A stretch of 39,760 bases of DNA. Origin: Planctomycetota bacterium. GTDB lineage: Bacteria; Planctomycetota; UBA1135; GCA-002686595. This document shows, in pieces, positions 38,411 through 39,760 of the stretch (positions are counted from its first letter, which is position 1; each line of letters begins with the position of its first letter). The position numbers and the translations under genes are program-made. The notes under the pieces are model-generated. The model was not told the origin of the DNA and made no database searches. It saw only the letters and a program-made list of their open reading frames with translations. The stretch covers positions 1-39,760 of the forward strand of contig JASLMK010000035.1 of the NCBI GenBank assembly GCA_030746555.1, written 5' to 3'.

Positions 38411-39454
38411 CTACTCCGCGAAGGCCGCGTCGAAGGCCACGTCGGTGGGAGCGAAGTCGAGGTCGCGAGTGAAGCCCGCGGCCTCGGTGGCGCCGCGCTC
38501 GCGGTCCATCATCGGGTCCTCCCACTCGACCGTCAGCGGGCCGTGGTAGCCGATGTGGTTGAGGGCGCGCATGATGCCCTCGAAGTCGATCCGCCCGCGG
38601 CCCGGCGAGCGGAAGTCCCAGAACCGCCCGTCCTCGCCGAAGTTCGCGTGGCCGCCGAAGACGCCGATCGGAGTCGGACTGTCGGACCACCACACGTCCT
38701 TGACGTGCATGTTGAAGATGCGGTCGCCGAACTCGCGCAGGAACCCGATGTAGTCCACGCCCTGGTAGCCCAGATGCGAGGGATCGAAGTTGAACCCGAA
38801 GCGCGGATGGCCGCCGATCGCGTCGAGGGCACGGCGGGTCGTGGCGATGTCGAAGGCGATCTCGGTCGGGTGGACCTCGAGGGCGAAGCTGACGTCCTCG
38901 GCGTCGAAGGCGTCGAGGATTGGCGTCCAGCGCCGGGCGAAGTCGGCGAAGCCCTCCTCGATGCGGTCGGAGGAGACCGGCGGGAAGGAGTACAACAGGT
39001 GCCAGATCGAGCTGCCGGTGAAGCCGTTGACGACGGTGCGCCCCGAGCGCTCCAGGCGCTGCTTCACCGCATCGGGCGCGGCGTCGAAGAAGCGCCGGGC
39101 CGCCTTGGCGGTCGCGATCATCTCGGCCGCGGCGCGCTCGCGCACGCCCTCGGGATCGCCGTCGCCCCAGATCTCCTCGGGCAGGATCGTCTGGTGGCGC
39201 TCGTCGATGTTGTCGCACACCGCCTGCCCGACGAGGTGCGTGGAGATCGCGTAGCAACCCACACCGTGGGCGGTGAGCACATCCCAATGGGCCGCGCAGT
39301 AGCCGTCCTCGTCGAGGGCGCGGTGCACGTCGAAGTGGTCGCCCCAGCAGGCGAGCTCCAGGCCGTCGTAGCCGAAGCCGGCCGCCTTCTCGGCCAGGGT
39401 CTCGATGGGCAGGTCGGCCCACTGGCCGGTGAACAAGCTCACGGATCGGGACAT
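38411..39454 (-). CDS. Sugar phosphate isomerase/epimerase (xylose isomerase-like TIM barrel)
   Basis: 347 residues, with AGGAGA ahead of the ATG. A TIM-barrel metalloenzyme: [32 protein letters not shown]193 in ALEVHP, D224 and H227 in [13 protein letters not shown]250 in NMHVKD, and the final metal glutamate in LTVEWED. These are the metal-binding positions of the family. It probably isomerises, epimerises or dehydrates a sugar or inositol; the exact substrate cannot be told. Part of a catabolic set with the downstream transporter and perhaps the gene at the right edge. Confidence 0.9.
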   Translation of the reverse strand: MSRSVSLFTGQWADLPIETLAEKAAGFGYDGLELACWGDHFDVHRALDEDGYCAAHWDVLTAHGVGCYAISTHLVGQAVCDNIDERHQTILPEEIWGDGDPEGVRERAAAEMIATAKAARRFFDAAPDAVKQRLERSGRTVVNGFTGSSIWHLLYSFPPVSSDRIEEGFADFARRWTPILDAFDAEDVSFALEVHPTEIAFDIATTRRALDAIGGHPRFGFNFDPSHLGYQGVDYIGFLREFGDRIFNMHVKDVWWSDSPTPIGVFGGHANFGEDGRFWDFRSPGRGRIDFEGIMRALNHIGYHGPLTVEWEDPMMDRERGATEAAGFTRDLDFAPTDVAFDAAFAE

Positions 39455-39502
39455 CGTCGTTCTCCTGGGGATCCTCGGGTCTCGCGGCGGGAGAGAACCT
39501 AG

Positions 39503-39697
39503 CCCGGATTATTCATGAAGACGTGCACCAGACACAGCAACTCGGTTCCTGGTGGTGCTTTGCGGGTTCTGGCGACGCAGGCGACCCTGAACGGGTCGTC
39601 GAGGAAGCCAGGTTCCAAGAAGCGCCGCCAGGGGCCGAGAGGCCGTCGAAGACGGCCGGTTGCGAAGTCTGGTGTGCGTGTTCATGAATCATCCGGG
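39503..39697. mobile_element. Inverted-repeat element (MITE-like), 195 bp, flanked by CTAG
   Basis: Ends: CCCGGATTATTCATGAA at 39503-39519 and TTCATGAATCATCCGGG at 39681-39697, complementary except for one base. Similarity continues inwards imperfectly (GTGCACCAGAC...GCAAC against GCACACCAGAC...GCAAC), giving arms of about 40 bases. CTAG is present on both sides (39499-39502 and 39698-39701), as expected for a 4-bp target duplication. Two internal hairpins: CGACCC/GGGTCG (39582-39598) and GGCCGTC/GACGGCC (39641-39657). No transposase is encoded, so it is a non-autonomous element. The IS family is not identified. Confidence 0.75.
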
Positions 39698-39760
39698 CTA
39701 GCGAACTTCGCTGAGCTTGACAGCACAGCGCTCGCGGGCGGACACCAGCGCCGCTTCGAG
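39698..39760 (-). CDS. C-terminal end of an upstream gene, possibly a Gfo/Idh/MocA oxidoreductase
   Basis: Reading leftwards from the edge gives 20 residues, LEAALVSARERCAVKLSEVR, then a TAG stop at 39700-39698. An ending of the EAAL.SA...AV.L.EVR type is common in Gfo/Idh/MocA-family oxidoreductases, and such genes often accompany sugar isomerases and Nuc_H_symport transporters in planctomycetes. With only 20 residues the family is a guess. The stop codon lies inside the CTAG flank of the inverted-repeat element, so the insertion spared the coding region. Confidence 0.4.
   Translation of the reverse strand, partial: LEAALVSARERCAVKLSEVR

Overview
The window is a dense, GC-rich bacterial chromosome segment that looks planctomycetal. 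The reasons are secreted proteins ending in a WYR-type C-terminal domain, FG-GAP propellers, sulfatase-like proteins, an M64 peptidase, and a sugar isomerase next to a Nuc_H_symport-type transporter. A relative of the Saltatorellus/Rohdeia-type deep planctomycetes is my best guess; no rRNA is present to prove it. No tRNA, CRISPR array or prophage module was seen. Nearly every base is coding, so many long antisense open frames are GC shadows.

Layout. 1-5600 (minus): a cdd-ligA pair (ligA runs off the left edge), a small DUF669-like protein, two secreted proteins of unknown role and an M19 dipeptidase. 5885-8285 (plus): a stand-alone response regulator, then groES-groEL with a strong terminator. 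8433-14420 (minus): a tight five-gene run, manA, an RluB-type pseudouridine synthase, an active/inactive M16 peptidase pair and a ceramidase-like protein. 14501-15952 (plus): a PLP decarboxylase. 15930-20213 (minus): rsmD, nagA, a small secreted protein and recN. 20316-21954 (plus): pdxJ-dapA. 21998-37000: an island of secreted or membrane proteins (FG-GAP propeller, M64 peptidase, carboxypeptidase-regulatory-like protein, two sulfatase-superfamily proteins, cysteine-poor thioredoxin-fold protein, two tandem paralogous exoproteins), interrupted by clpB. 37139-39760 (minus): MFS transporter, sugar isomerase/epimerase, a small inverted-repeat element, and the last codons of another gene, perhaps a Gfo/Idh/MocA oxidoreductase.

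How the genes fit together. Housekeeping functions (DNA ligation and repair, chaperones, mannose and amino-sugar metabolism, PLP and lysine precursors, rRNA modification) sit in short operons. The right half looks devoted to the cell surface and to breaking down external polymers. The most interesting observations are: a C-terminal domain shared by three otherwise different secreted proteins; a 195-bp element with terminal inverted repeats flanked by CTAG at a gene's stop codon; two sulfatase-fold proteins with threonine at the nucleophile position; a ClpB missing about 19 residues in its second ATPase domain; and an abrupt codon-usage change inside groEL that may mark a chimeric assembly join.
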